Shown here: positions 1-6,079 of the stretch, one piece after another
Position numbering within the stretch: the stretch's first letter is position 1
Layout of the letters: each line of letters begins with the position of its first letter
Assembly (NCBI GenBank): GCA_024762915.1
Contig: JANTGL010000169.1
Coordinates: 1 to 6,079, forward strand
DNA: 6,079 bases
Origin: Bacteroidales bacterium
Lineage (GTDB): Bacteria > Bacteroidota > Bacteroidia > Bacteroidales > JAADGE01
Direction: 5' to 3'
The notes under the pieces: model-generated
What the model was told of the DNA's origin: nothing
What the model saw: the letters and a program-made list of their open reading frames with translations, nothing else
Databases searched by the model: none
Position numbers and translations under genes: made by a program

Positions 1-1
1 T

Positions 2-277
2 TACGATTATATGTTGTCTTATTCGCCTTATGATAATGTAACAAAACAAGATTATCCGGCCATGTTGATTACAGCCGGTTTGCACGATTCGCAAGTACAA
101 TATTGGGAACCTGCAAAATGGACGGCAAAATTAAGGGAATACAACACAAGTCACAATCCGATTTATATATATACCAATATGGATGCGGGTCACAGCGGTA
201 TGTCAGGCAGATATAAAGCATATAAAGAAACAGCATTGATTTATGCGTTTATATTGGATGTTTTGAGTGATAAATAA
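2..277 (+). CDS. Oligopeptidase B-like S9 serine peptidase, C-terminal fragment
   Basis: This is the last 91 codons of a gene that enters from the left edge; the reading frame is open from base 2, so the ATG at 11 is almost certainly internal. The fragment matches the C-terminal end of the prolyl oligopeptidase family S9A, oligopeptidase B type, which cleaves short peptides after basic residues using a Ser-Asp-His triad. Two of the three triad regions are visible: the Asp in GLHDSQVQYWEPAKW (codon 86-88) and the His in MDAGHSGMSGR (codon 191-193). The Ser lies upstream, outside the window. Both blocks are intact and the protein ends in the usual short helix (ALIYAFILDVL), so the 3' end looks functional. 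There is no C-terminal secretion-sorting domain. Whether the enzyme is cytoplasmic or exported cannot be judged without the N-terminus. It converges on gmk with 14 bp between the stop codons. Family assignment is strong; the oligopeptidase B subtype is likely from the DSQV and AGHSG blocks. Confidence 0.9.
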   Translation, partial: YDYMLSYSPYDNVTKQDYPAMLITAGLHDSQVQYWEPAKWTAKLREYNTSHNPIYIYTNMDAGHSGMSGRYKAYKETALIYAFILDVLSDK

Positions 278-291
278 CTTAAAATTATTAT

Positions 292-873
292 TTAATTCAG
301 AAATCCGGTAATTATTTTTTTAACTTCCTGAACGGCTGTATCCAAAATATCATTAACAATAACAACATCAAATTGTTTTGAAAAAACCATCTCTTTTTCC
401 GCTTTTTCCAAACGTTTTTTTAAGCTTTTTTCTGTTTCCGTTCCGCGGTGTCTTAATCGTTTTTCAAGTTCGGAAATTGAAGGCGGTTGAATAAAAACGG
501 TCAGGCAATCCTCTTTAAACATTTTTTTTATTGAAATTCCGCCGGCAACATCAATATCGAACACAACATTGTGCCCTTTTTTTCGAATACGTTCTATTTC
601 GGATTTTAATGTTCCGTAGAACTGATTGTTATATACTTCTTCCCATTCGGCGAAAGCATCTTCATTAATTTTTTCTTTAAATTTATCAACCGTTAAGAAA
701 TAATAATCTTTTCCTTCAATTTCGTTCGGTCGTTTATCACGACTGGTTGCCGATACCGAAAATTCAAGTTTAAATTTTTCGTCTTTTAATAATTCTCTTA
801 CAATAGTTGTTTTTCCCGAACCCGAAGGTGCCGAAAATACAATGAGTTTTCCTTCGCTAACTTTATTTTTCAT
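292..873 (-). CDS. gmk: Guanylate kinase
   Basis: Guanylate kinase phosphorylates GMP (or dGMP) to GDP with ATP, an essential cytoplasmic step in purine nucleotide salvage and synthesis. The 193-residue protein has the normal family length. It shows the P-loop APSGSGKTT (residues 15-23), and the GMP-binding lobe SATSRDKRPNEIEGKDYYF (41-59) with its conserved Ser, Arg and Tyr residues. Further on are the WEEVYNNQFYGT segment (77-88), the DIDVAGG strand-loop (106-112), and the lid RHRGTETEKSLKKRL (141-155) with the arginines that contact ATP phosphates. The ATG at 873-871 is the only sensible start, because the P-loop begins about 14 residues later as in homologues. A GGAG lies only one base before it, closer than usual for a Shine-Dalgarno. 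The gene is convergent with the S9 peptidase and divergent from the TPM gene, so it appears to be transcribed alone here. In many relatives it is flanked by yicC-like and nadD genes; neither is seen in this window. Confidence 0.97.
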   Translation of the reverse strand: MKNKVSEGKLIVFSAPSGSGKTTIVRELLKDEKFKLEFSVSATSRDKRPNEIEGKDYYFLTVDKFKEKINEDAFAEWEEVYNNQFYGTLKSEIERIRKKGHNVVFDIDVAGGISIKKMFKEDCLTVFIQPPSISELEKRLRHRGTETEKSLKKRLEKAEKEMVFSKQFDVVIVNDILDTAVQEVKKIITGFLN

Positions 874-970
874 TCTCCAAAATTGTAATTTATCATATTC
901 ATAAACAAATTTTTTTCTTTTTATACGAATTTATTTAAATTTAGATTTTTAATTTCAAATTTTAGAAAGA
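874..970. other. Divergent intergenic region, gmk / TPM gene
   Basis: This 97 bp very AT-rich spacer must hold the promoters of gmk (leftward) and probably of the TPM gene (rightward). On the minus strand a TTTG is followed after 18 bases by TACAATTTTG, a loose match to the Bacteroidota TTTG / TAnnTTTG pattern, but it ends only five bases from the gmk ATG. On the plus strand no convincing promoter was seen. No hairpin, operator-like palindrome or small ORF stands out. Confidence 0.4.
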
Positions 971-1594
971 ATGAAACAATTTAATGACGATTTTAAATCA
1001 AAATTATACGAAACAATTGAGGATATTGAGAATAATTCATTGGTCGAAATTGTTTCAATAATTAAAGCCAAATCGGGAAATTACAGAGAAATCTCACTGT
1101 GGATTGCAAGTGCTGCGATGTTTCTTACGGCTTCATGGTTAATGTTTTCAAAATTTGAAGTTGGTGTTTATTATATATACTTATTAACCATCGTTTCATT
1201 TATAATTATATATCTTATAACCGAATTGTTTAAACCTTGGAAGCGTCTTTTTATAAATAAGAATCGGTTGAAAAGAAATGTTGAAATATACGGAAGAGCT
1301 GTTTTTCAAAAGGGCGGCATCCGATTTACAATTGAAGGTATCGGTGTTTTGTTTTATGTGTCAATGTTTGAAAAACAAGTTTTTATTTTGCCCGACAGAG
1401 GTGCCGAAACTTCTGTGCCTGATGAAGAATGGCAAAAAATGAATACCGATTTTCAAAAGATATTCTCTGAAAAAGACATTGCTAGTGCGTTTATTAAAGA
1501 ATTAAAAAACTGCAAGAATATTTTTGCGAAATATATTCCGCCTGTTGAGAATGATATTAACGAACTTCCGGATGATTTAGATATTGATTTTTAA
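971..1594 (+). CDS. TPM-domain membrane protein (short, two-helix type)
   Basis: This 207-residue protein belongs to the short, membrane-embedded branch of TPM (Psb32/YgcG-like, formerly DUF477) proteins. The N-terminal segment (about 8-38, ending SLVEIVSIIKAKSGNYRE) resembles the start of a TPM fold. Two hydrophobic helices follow (about 41-59 and 66-87), then a basic KPWKRLFINKNRLKR segment, which probably faces the cytoplasm. The second half (about 107-207) carries the family signature: GRAVFQKGGIRFT, GIGVLFYVSMFEKQVFILPDRG, VPDEEWQKM and the terminal PPVENDINELPDDL. No signal peptide or Gly-rich tail is present, unlike long TPM proteins. The biochemical role is unknown; some TPM proteins have been described as acid phosphatases or photosystem II repair factors, which need not apply here. 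It is the first gene of a plus-strand run, 117 bp before the Tim44-like gene, a pairing seen in other bacteria. The start at 971 has only a weak purine stretch (AGAAAGA) directly before it. Family call from motif recall, fairly sure; function unassigned. Confidence 0.85.
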   Translation: MKQFNDDFKSKLYETIEDIENNSLVEIVSIIKAKSGNYREISLWIASAAMFLTASWLMFSKFEVGVYYIYLLTIVSFIIIYLITELFKPWKRLFINKNRLKRNVEIYGRAVFQKGGIRFTIEGIGVLFYVSMFEKQVFILPDRGAETSVPDEEWQKMNTDFQKIFSEKDIASAFIKELKNCKNIFAKYIPPVENDINELPDDLDIDF

Positions 1595-1711
1595 TTATAT
1601 TTCAGAATTTTATCCTACTACATATAAGATTATTGACTTAAACAATAAAATTTTCATTCGTGTATTCGCAGCTTTTTTATAAATCATTATTAGTCAGTTA
1701 AACTTAAACTT

Positions 1712-3226
1712 ATGAAGAATAAGAATCAAAAATTATTTATTATATTAGTCGGTCTTTTAACTCTTATTTTTGTTTTAAGTCCTTTTTTTATTGATATTAT
1801 ATGGGCACGACCCGGAGGCGGACATTCATTCTCAGGCGGCGGCGGCGGCTCGCATTCCGGTGGCGGAGGCGGTGGAGGAGACGGTATCGGTTTTTTAATT
1901 TATTTGATATTCAGTGAATTACCTCCGCAAATTTCAATTCCTTTAATTATCGGGATTATTGTATTAAGATTATACCTTCAAAAAAGAAAAAGATCGGATA
2001 ATACGACGGTGGTATCTTCTCCGGGTATTCAGGCAAGAACTGTTCGTCATAATGATGTTGAAACGGATATTATTCAATTGAAAAGTATTGATCCGAATTT
2101 CTCAAAAATATTATTTCTTGATTTTGTTTCTTCAATTTTCAATAAATATTATACTTGGAACGGAACGGCTGATTTTAAAAACTTATCTCCTTTTTTAAGT
2201 ACGGATGAAATTCAAAGATCGGCAAATCTTCGTACCGGTCAACGAATTACTGAAATTGTTATCGGAAGTATGCGTATCAGCGAAATTAATTTTTTGCAAG
2301 ATATAATCGGTATCTCGGTTGATATTGAAGCAAATTATACCTTGGATATAATGGGTAAGAAAACACGTTATGTCTTAACCGAACGCTGGTATTTTAACCG
2401 AAATAAAACCATTTTGTCTGCCGAACCGGAAAAAATGCATAAATTATCTTGTCCGAATTGCGGTGCACCGGCCGATTTTACCGATAACGGAGTTTGTCAT
2501 AGTTGCGGAACAAAAATTGATTTGGGTGAAATGCAATGGTTTGTAAAGAAACACAAAGTATTAAGTCAGGAAGTATTCAGAACAAAAGGATTAGCACATT
2601 ACGAGCCGGAAAGCGGTACGATGTTACCGACAATTTATCAAAGTAATATCACAACCTATGCCGGACAATTTGCTCAAATGCACAATTTAGATTGGAACTC
2701 ATGGCGACATACTTTCGGTGAAGATGTAGTTAAAAAGTTTTTTCTTAAAATATACGATGCTTGGAGTAAAAACAAACTGGACTCTGCTCGCAATTTGCTT
2801 TCCGACAGATTATACGAATCGTTTATGTTTTGGATTGACGCATATAAAAGTGTCGGGTTAACAAATAAATTGGAAAATATTAATATTCAAAATATTCAAT
2901 TTGTTCGAATTGATTTAGATCGATTTTATGAATCAATTACGCTTCGTATTTTTGCCTCTTCGCTTGATTATGTCGTTGATAGTAACGGAAATGTAAAAGG
3001 CGGCTCTGACAGAAGACTGCGTGCTTTCAGCGAATATTGGACGTTTATAAGACGCATGGGCGTTGAAAAAGACGAATACGACTATTCGACTTGTCCGAAT
3101 TGCGGTGCACCTGCCGATAAAATGGGTCAAGCAGGAGTATGTGAATACTGCGGAACAAAAATAAGTAACGGTGATTTTTCATGGGTATTGGCTATTATTA
3201 CACAAGATGAAGTTTATTCGGGATAA
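1712..3226 (+). CDS. Membrane-anchored tandem Tim44-like / zinc-ribbon protein
   Basis: This 504-residue protein resembles bacterial zinc-ribbon, Tim44-like domain proteins, named for similarity to the mitochondrial import factor Tim44; the bacterial function is not established. Order of parts: hydrophobic signal or anchor helix (8-31); Gly/Ser/His-rich linker (34-59); second hydrophobic segment (about 60-90) ending in a basic KRKR stop; Tim44-like region 1 (about 125-240); zinc ribbon 1 with C247, C250, C262, C265; a linker with HYEPESGTMLPTIYQ typical of the family; Tim44-like region 2 (about 338-450); zinc ribbon 2 with C461, C464, C477, C480; and a short tail. Each ribbon is followed by a similar G(D/E)(M/F)xW segment, so module and ribbon appear duplicated. 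With the KRKR placed inside, the large soluble part would be cytoplasmic and the Gly linker outside. All eight cysteines are intact. It lies 117 bp after the TPM gene and 27 bp before a mini membrane ORF, suggesting joint expression. The ATG at 1712 begins just before the first helix; no clear Shine-Dalgarno is visible. Confidence 0.85.
   Translation: MKNKNQKLFIILVGLLTLIFVLSPFFIDIIWARPGGGHSFSGGGGGSHSGGGGGGGDGIGFLIYLIFSELPPQISIPLIIGIIVLRLYLQKRKRSDNTTVVSSPGIQARTVRHNDVETDIIQLKSIDPNFSKILFLDFVSSIFNKYYTWNGTADFKNLSPFLSTDEIQRSANLRTGQRITEIVIGSMRISEINFLQDIIGISVDIEANYTLDIMGKKTRYVLTERWYFNRNKTILSAEPEKMHKLSCPNCGAPADFTDNGVCHSCGTKIDLGEMQWFVKKHKVLSQEVFRTKGLAHYEPESGTMLPTIYQSNITTYAGQFAQMHNLDWNSWRHTFGEDVVKKFFLKIYDAWSKNKLDSARNLLSDRLYESFMFWIDAYKSVGLTNKLENINIQNIQFVRIDLDRFYESITLRIFASSLDYVVDSNGNVKGGSDRRLRAFSEYWTFIRRMGVEKDEYDYSTCPNCGAPADKMGQAGVCEYCGTKISNGDFSWVLAIITQDEVYSG
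1811..1882 (+). repeat. Gly-rich low-complexity tract with (GGC)5
   Basis: This GC-rich patch stands out in AT-rich DNA. It encodes the Gly/Ser/His linker of the Tim44-like protein (about residues 34-57) and contains five perfect GGC codons in a row at 1835-1849, followed by mixed GGT/GGC/GGA glycine codons. Glycine-rich linkers next to membrane helices are usual in TPM and Tim44-like bacterial proteins, so the tract is probably structural. A triplet run could change length by slippage without breaking the frame. Confidence 0.8.
2448..2476 (+). repeat. Internal repeat copy 1 (first zinc ribbon)
   Basis: This 29-base segment encodes the end of the first Tim44-like region and the first CPNCGAPAD knuckle. 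It matches 3090-3118 at 28 of 29 positions, differing only at 2470 (G versus T, a silent change in a proline codon). The second knuckle is also shared: 14 identical bases at 2504-2517 and 3149-3162. The sequence between the knuckles differs in bases and by one codon in length. Confidence 0.9.
3090..3118 (+). repeat. Internal repeat copy 2 (second zinc ribbon)
   Basis: This is the partner of the segment at 2448-2476, with 28 of 29 bases identical and in the same reading frame and orientation. It encodes the first cysteine pair (C461, C464) of the C-terminal zinc ribbon. Matching bases resume at 3149-3162 over the second cysteine pair. The surrounding Tim44-like regions show no comparable base identity. 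Confidence 0.9.
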
Positions 3227-3253
3227 TTATAACTTATTAAAATATAAAAGATT

Positions 3254-3379
3254 ATGATGTTTAAATTTATTGCAATTTTGAAATTACTGACTTTGCCGAT
3301 TTTAATCGGGGTCGTTATTTTTTTAATTATTAATCAAATGAGGAAGAAGAAAAATTCTGGTAATGATATGGAAAAATAA
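3254..3379 (+). CDS. Small single-helix membrane protein, hypothetical
   Basis: This 41-codon ORF starts at ATG ATG (3254 or 3257) and ends at TAA 3377-3379. The predicted protein begins MMFKFIAILKLLTLPILIGV, continues as hydrophobic residues to about 27, and then carries a basic RKKK cluster and a polar tail ending NDMEK. That is the profile of a one-helix inner-membrane miniprotein with its C-terminus in the cytoplasm. An AAAAG stretch four bases before the first ATG could serve as a weak ribosome binding site. It lies 27 bp after the Tim44-like gene and 70 bp before the M14 gene, on the same strand, so it is probably co-transcribed with the former. It fills most of what would otherwise be a 223 bp gap. 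I do not recognise a family. Support comes from the membrane-protein profile and position; it could still be a chance ORF, since AT-rich DNA readily encodes hydrophobic stretches. Confidence 0.55.
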   Translation: MMFKFIAILKLLTLPILIGVVIFLIINQMRKKKNSGNDMEK

Positions 3380-3437
3380 CAATAAAATCTTGATTAACAT
3401 ATAGAAAATATATCTCAAATAACTTTTTAATAATTTT

Positions 3438-3442
3438 AAAGG
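3438..3442 (+). promoter_or_regulatory. Ribosome binding site of the M14 peptidase gene
   Basis: AAAGG lies seven bases before the ATG at 3450, a normal Shine-Dalgarno distance. It is the clearest such site in the window and supports the 3450 start, which is followed directly by a signal peptide. Confidence 0.55.
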
Positions 3443-3449
3443 TCTAATA

Positions 3450-6059
3450 ATGAAAAAAATAATAGGAATAGTTATCGCTGTCATATTGCTTAATTCTTTT
3501 ACTATTAATGCGCAATTGACAAAACCGGAAGATTTTTTTAAGTTTAAACCCGGTTCTGACAGAATGTTGATTGATTATGAGCAACTTATAGATTATCTTA
3601 AGATTATTGATAAAGAATCACCACGTGTTAAAATGATTCAAAACGGCAAAACTGAAATGGGGAAACCGATGTATTTAGTTTTTCTTTCTTCTGAAAAGAA
3701 TATAGAAAATCTTAATCGCTTAAAGGAAATTAATAAAGAATTGGCAATTAATAATGATTTGACAACTAATCAAATTTTAGAATATTCCGAAGAAGGAAAA
3801 GTGTTTGTCTTGGCAACACTTTCCATGCATGCTAATGAGGTTGGTCCGGCTCAATCTGCTCCTTTAATTATTTATAAGATTGCTTCAACCGATGATAAAG
3901 AACTGACAGCTCAATTGGAAGATGTTGTTTATATGATGGTTCCTAATCATAATCCCGACGGTATGGATATGGTTGTTCATAATTATTTAAAATACAAGGG
4001 TACTAAATATGAAGGAACTCGCTATCCGGGTGTTTATAATAAATATGTAGGACATGATAATAATCGTGACTTTGTAACGCTTTCACAATCAGGAACAAAA
4101 GCAATTAATCGATTATATAATGAAGAATGGTTTCCGCAGGTGATGGTAGAAAAACACCAAATGGGATGGCGCGGAGTTCGTTATTTTGTCCCTCCTAAAC
4201 ATGACCCGATTGCAGTAAATGTTGATGCCGAATTGTGGACATGGGACGGAATTTTTGGTACGGGAATGATAAAAGATATGACGGAACAAGGTCTTAAAGG
4301 AGTTGTTCAAGGATATGCTTTTGACGATTATTGGCCGGGCTCAACAGAAACAGCCCATTGGAAAAATATAATTGCCATGCTGACGGAAGCAGCAAGTGTA
4401 AAAATCGCAACTCCTATTTATCAAGAATCGAATGAATTAACTGTTAGCGGAAAAGGTCTTTCAGAATATGAAAAAGGAGCAAATTTTCCTGATCCTTGGC
4501 TAGGCGGATGGTGGCATTTATCAGATATTATTGACTATGAATTAGCTTCAACTTTTTCACTAATCAGAACAGCTTCATTACATAAAAAAGAAATACTGAA
4601 ATTACGTAACAGACTGTGTAATAAAGAAATTGAAAAAGGGAACAATGAAGCACCGTATTATTATATAATGCATAATAAACAACATGATGAAGGCGAACTT
4701 GTGCGTTTGGTAAATTTATTAAAAGAGCACGGGATAAATGTTTTTCGCTTAACTAAAGACCTTAATCTTGATAATAAAATGTATTATAAAGATGATATTG
4801 TTGTTCCGTTGGCTCAACCGTTCAGATCTTTTATTAAAGAGATTATGGAAAATCAGAAATTTCCGGTAAGGCATTATTCCAAAAACGGAAAAGTTATTAT
4901 GCCTTATGATATTACAAGTTGGTCATTGCCTCTGCACAGGGGAATTAAAGTTGATGAACTTGAAAAAAAATATCCCGAAATAAATAAATTTTCCGAATTG
5001 ATTAAACAGAATTACAGGATTAAAAATGAGCAGATTCCTGAAAATTATTTATATGCCGTATTTCCTGCGGAAAATAATGACAGTTACAAAGCTGCTTTCT
5101 TTGCGATGAATAAAGGTTTAACTGTTTATCGTTCTGAAGCAAGTTTTAATCAAACCGGGACAGAAATTTCAAAAGGAAGTTTTTTAATTGCTAAAACGTC
5201 TGAAATGAAAGATATTTTATCGGAAATCGAAATTAATCCGATATATATAAATGAAAAAATAAATTTGGATAAAAAAACTTTATCACTCCCTCGAATCGCA
5301 TTGGCAGAAACATATATGCACGATATGGATGCCGGATGGACAAGATTTATATTTGATAATTATCATATTAAATATACGATAGTTCATCCCGGAGAATTTA
5401 AAAAAATAAATTTTACGAAAAAATTTGATATTGTAATTTTTCCCGATAATGATAAGAATATTTTAAAAGAAGGTAAATATAAAGGGCAAAACGGAACATA
5501 TTCAATTCCTTCTTTTCCTAAAGAATTTACAAAAGGAATAGGAAAAAATGGAATGGATAATTTGATGAAATTTTTTAACGAAGGAGGAACCATTGTTGCC
5601 TGGGGACGTTCAACGAGATTATTTACCGGTAATTTAACAGTTCCCTTAAATGAAAAAGACCGGGAGGATTTTATTTTACCGTTTAAAGATCTTTCAGAAA
5701 ATATGCAAAAAAACGGCTTGTATTGTCCGGGTTCTTTAGTGCAAATTGATTTACATAATAATTATGATATAACATTGGGAATGCCTGAGCATATTGGAGT
5801 TTTTTATAGAGGAAGGCCGGTTTTTACTACTTCAGTTCCAAATTTTGATATGGACAGAAGAGTTATAGGTAAATTTGCAAAAAAAGACATACTGCTAAGC
5901 GGATATGCCGAGAAGATTAAACTTATTGCCGAAAAAAGTGCAATAATCAGAATAAGAAAAAATAAGGGGCAAATGATACTGTTCAGTTTTAATCCCCAAT
6001 TCAGAGCTTCAACACCGGTAGCATATAAATTATTGTTCAATAGTATTTTAATTAAATAA
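3450..6059 (+). CDS. Secreted M14-family zinc carboxypeptidase-like protein
   Basis: This 869-residue protein is a large M14-type metallopeptidase of a kind frequent in Bacteroidota. A signal peptide (1-21, basic MKK, hydrophobic core, probable cleavage after INA) exports it, probably to the periplasm. The catalytic domain spans about 25-350. Zinc ligands are H127 and E130 in MHANEVG and H236 in VEKHQMG. Other family blocks are NPDGMD (168-173), VGHDNNRDF (200-208, with R206 as likely substrate-binding residue) and LTEAAS, whose E313 fits the catalytic glutamate. All expected residues are present, so an active enzyme is likely; the substrate is unknown. The C-terminal part (about 610-869) looks like a class I glutamine-amidotransferase (DJ-1-like) fold: an ALAETYMHDMDAGWTRFIFD block, the KFDIVIFPD strand and FFNEGGTIVAWGRSTRLF. 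At the expected nucleophile turn it has G719-R720-S721 rather than a cysteine, so amidotransferase activity is unlikely. No C-terminal secretion-sorting domain is seen. Transcription may begin in the 70 bp gap or continue from the upstream genes. Confidence 0.93.
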   Translation: MKKIIGIVIAVILLNSFTINAQLTKPEDFFKFKPGSDRMLIDYEQLIDYLKIIDKESPRVKMIQNGKTEMGKPMYLVFLSSEKNIENLNRLKEINKELAINNDLTTNQILEYSEEGKVFVLATLSMHANEVGPAQSAPLIIYKIASTDDKELTAQLEDVVYMMVPNHNPDGMDMVVHNYLKYKGTKYEGTRYPGVYNKYVGHDNNRDFVTLSQSGTKAINRLYNEEWFPQVMVEKHQMGWRGVRYFVPPKHDPIAVNVDAELWTWDGIFGTGMIKDMTEQGLKGVVQGYAFDDYWPGSTETAHWKNIIAMLTEAASVKIATPIYQESNELTVSGKGLSEYEKGANFPDPWLGGWWHLSDIIDYELASTFSLIRTASLHKKEILKLRNRLCNKEIEKGNNEAPYYYIMHNKQHDEGELVRLVNLLKEHGINVFRLTKDLNLDNKMYYKDDIVVPLAQPFRSFIKEIMENQKFPVRHYSKNGKVIMPYDITSWSLPLHRGIKVDELEKKYPEINKFSELIKQNYRIKNEQIPENYLYAVFPAENNDSYKAAFFAMNKGLTVYRSEASFNQTGTEISKGSFLIAKTSEMKDILSEIEINPIYINEKINLDKKTLSLPRIALAETYMHDMDAGWTRFIFDNYHIKYTIVHPGEFKKINFTKKFDIVIFPDNDKNILKEGKYKGQNGTYSIPSFPKEFTKGIGKNGMDNLMKFFNEGGTIVAWGRSTRLFTGNLTVPLNEKDREDFILPFKDLSENMQKNGLYCPGSLVQIDLHNNYDITLGMPEHIGVFYRGRPVFTTSVPNFDMDRRVIGKFAKKDILLSGYAEKIKLIAEKSAIIRIRKNKGQMILFSFNPQFRASTPVAYKLLFNSILIK

Positions 6060-6079
6060 TTAAATTTAAAATTAATATT

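Noticed and set aside
2..277. Reading the left-edge ORF as a complete small gene starting at 11
   Set aside because: The frame is open to the window edge, and the product is plainly the C-terminal end of an S9 peptidase carrying its Asp and His residues.
268..300. Possible bidirectional terminator between the convergent S9 peptidase and gmk genes
   Set aside because: Only a weak all-A/T inverted repeat (AAATAA / TTATTT) is present, with no GC stem; chance pairing is expected in this composition.
1595..1711. Possible promoter for the Tim44-like gene (TTGACT at 1633, TATAAAT near 1679)
   Set aside because: The TTGACT has no -10 element at proper spacing and the TATAAAT has only a poor TTCGTG partner; no Bacteroidota TTTG/TAnnTTTG pair was found. 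The gap also holds no ORF.
2933..3130. Antisense ORF of 65 codons inside the Tim44-like gene
   Set aside because: It lies wholly within a strongly supported coding region, and its product has no recognisable motif.
3380..3449. Possible promoter for the M14 gene (TTG at 3390 with TATCTCAAAT 18 bases on)
   Set aside because: The second element matches TAnnTTTG poorly, and such partial matches are common in AT-rich DNA.
4113..4310. Antisense ORF of 65 codons inside the M14 gene
   Set aside because: It overlaps the conserved catalytic domain on the other strand and shows no protein-like features.
5384..5593. Antisense ORF of 69 codons with hydrophobic stretches inside the M14 gene
   Set aside because: Hydrophobicity arises from reading A-rich lysine codons in reverse as T-rich phenylalanine and leucine codons.
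5804..6040. Antisense ORF of 78 codons, membrane-like, inside the M14 gene
   Set aside because: Same reverse-strand artefact; the sense frame is clearly the real gene.

Overview
The window is AT-rich, densely coded DNA that looks like an ordinary chromosomal segment of a Bacteroidota bacterium. The lineage call rests on four points: strong A/T bias at third codon positions, mostly weak or absent Shine-Dalgarno sequences, a guanylate kinase with the Bacteroidota-style DIDVAGG segment, and a large secreted M14 peptidase of a type common in that phylum. This is inference from composition and protein style. No rRNA, tRNA, CRISPR array, insertion sequence or phage gene was found.

Layout. Positions 2-277 (+) hold the 3' end of an oligopeptidase B-like S9 serine peptidase. 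It converges, with a 14 bp gap, on guanylate kinase (gmk, 292-873, -). A short AT-rich divergent region (874-970) separates gmk from a run of four plus-strand genes. These are a two-helix membrane protein with a TPM-type domain (971-1594), a membrane-anchored protein with two Tim44-like/zinc-ribbon modules (1712-3226), a 41-codon single-helix membrane ORF (3254-3379), and a secreted M14-family zinc carboxypeptidase-like protein with a C-terminal glutamine-amidotransferase-like domain (3450-6059). The last 20 bases hold nothing recognisable.

How the genes may work together. Guanylate kinase is housekeeping. The two peptidases are probably independent peptide-degrading enzymes: the S9 one cannot be placed because its N-terminus is missing, and the M14 one is exported to the periplasm or beyond. 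The least understood part is 971-3379. It encodes a TPM-domain membrane protein, a tandem Tim44-like zinc-ribbon membrane protein and a mini membrane protein. TPM proteins are often found with LemA and Tim44-like proteins in bacteria, and their function is poorly known. Here no LemA gene and no long Psb32-type TPM gene lies within the window. This is the best candidate for an under-described system, but the sequence alone does not show what it does.
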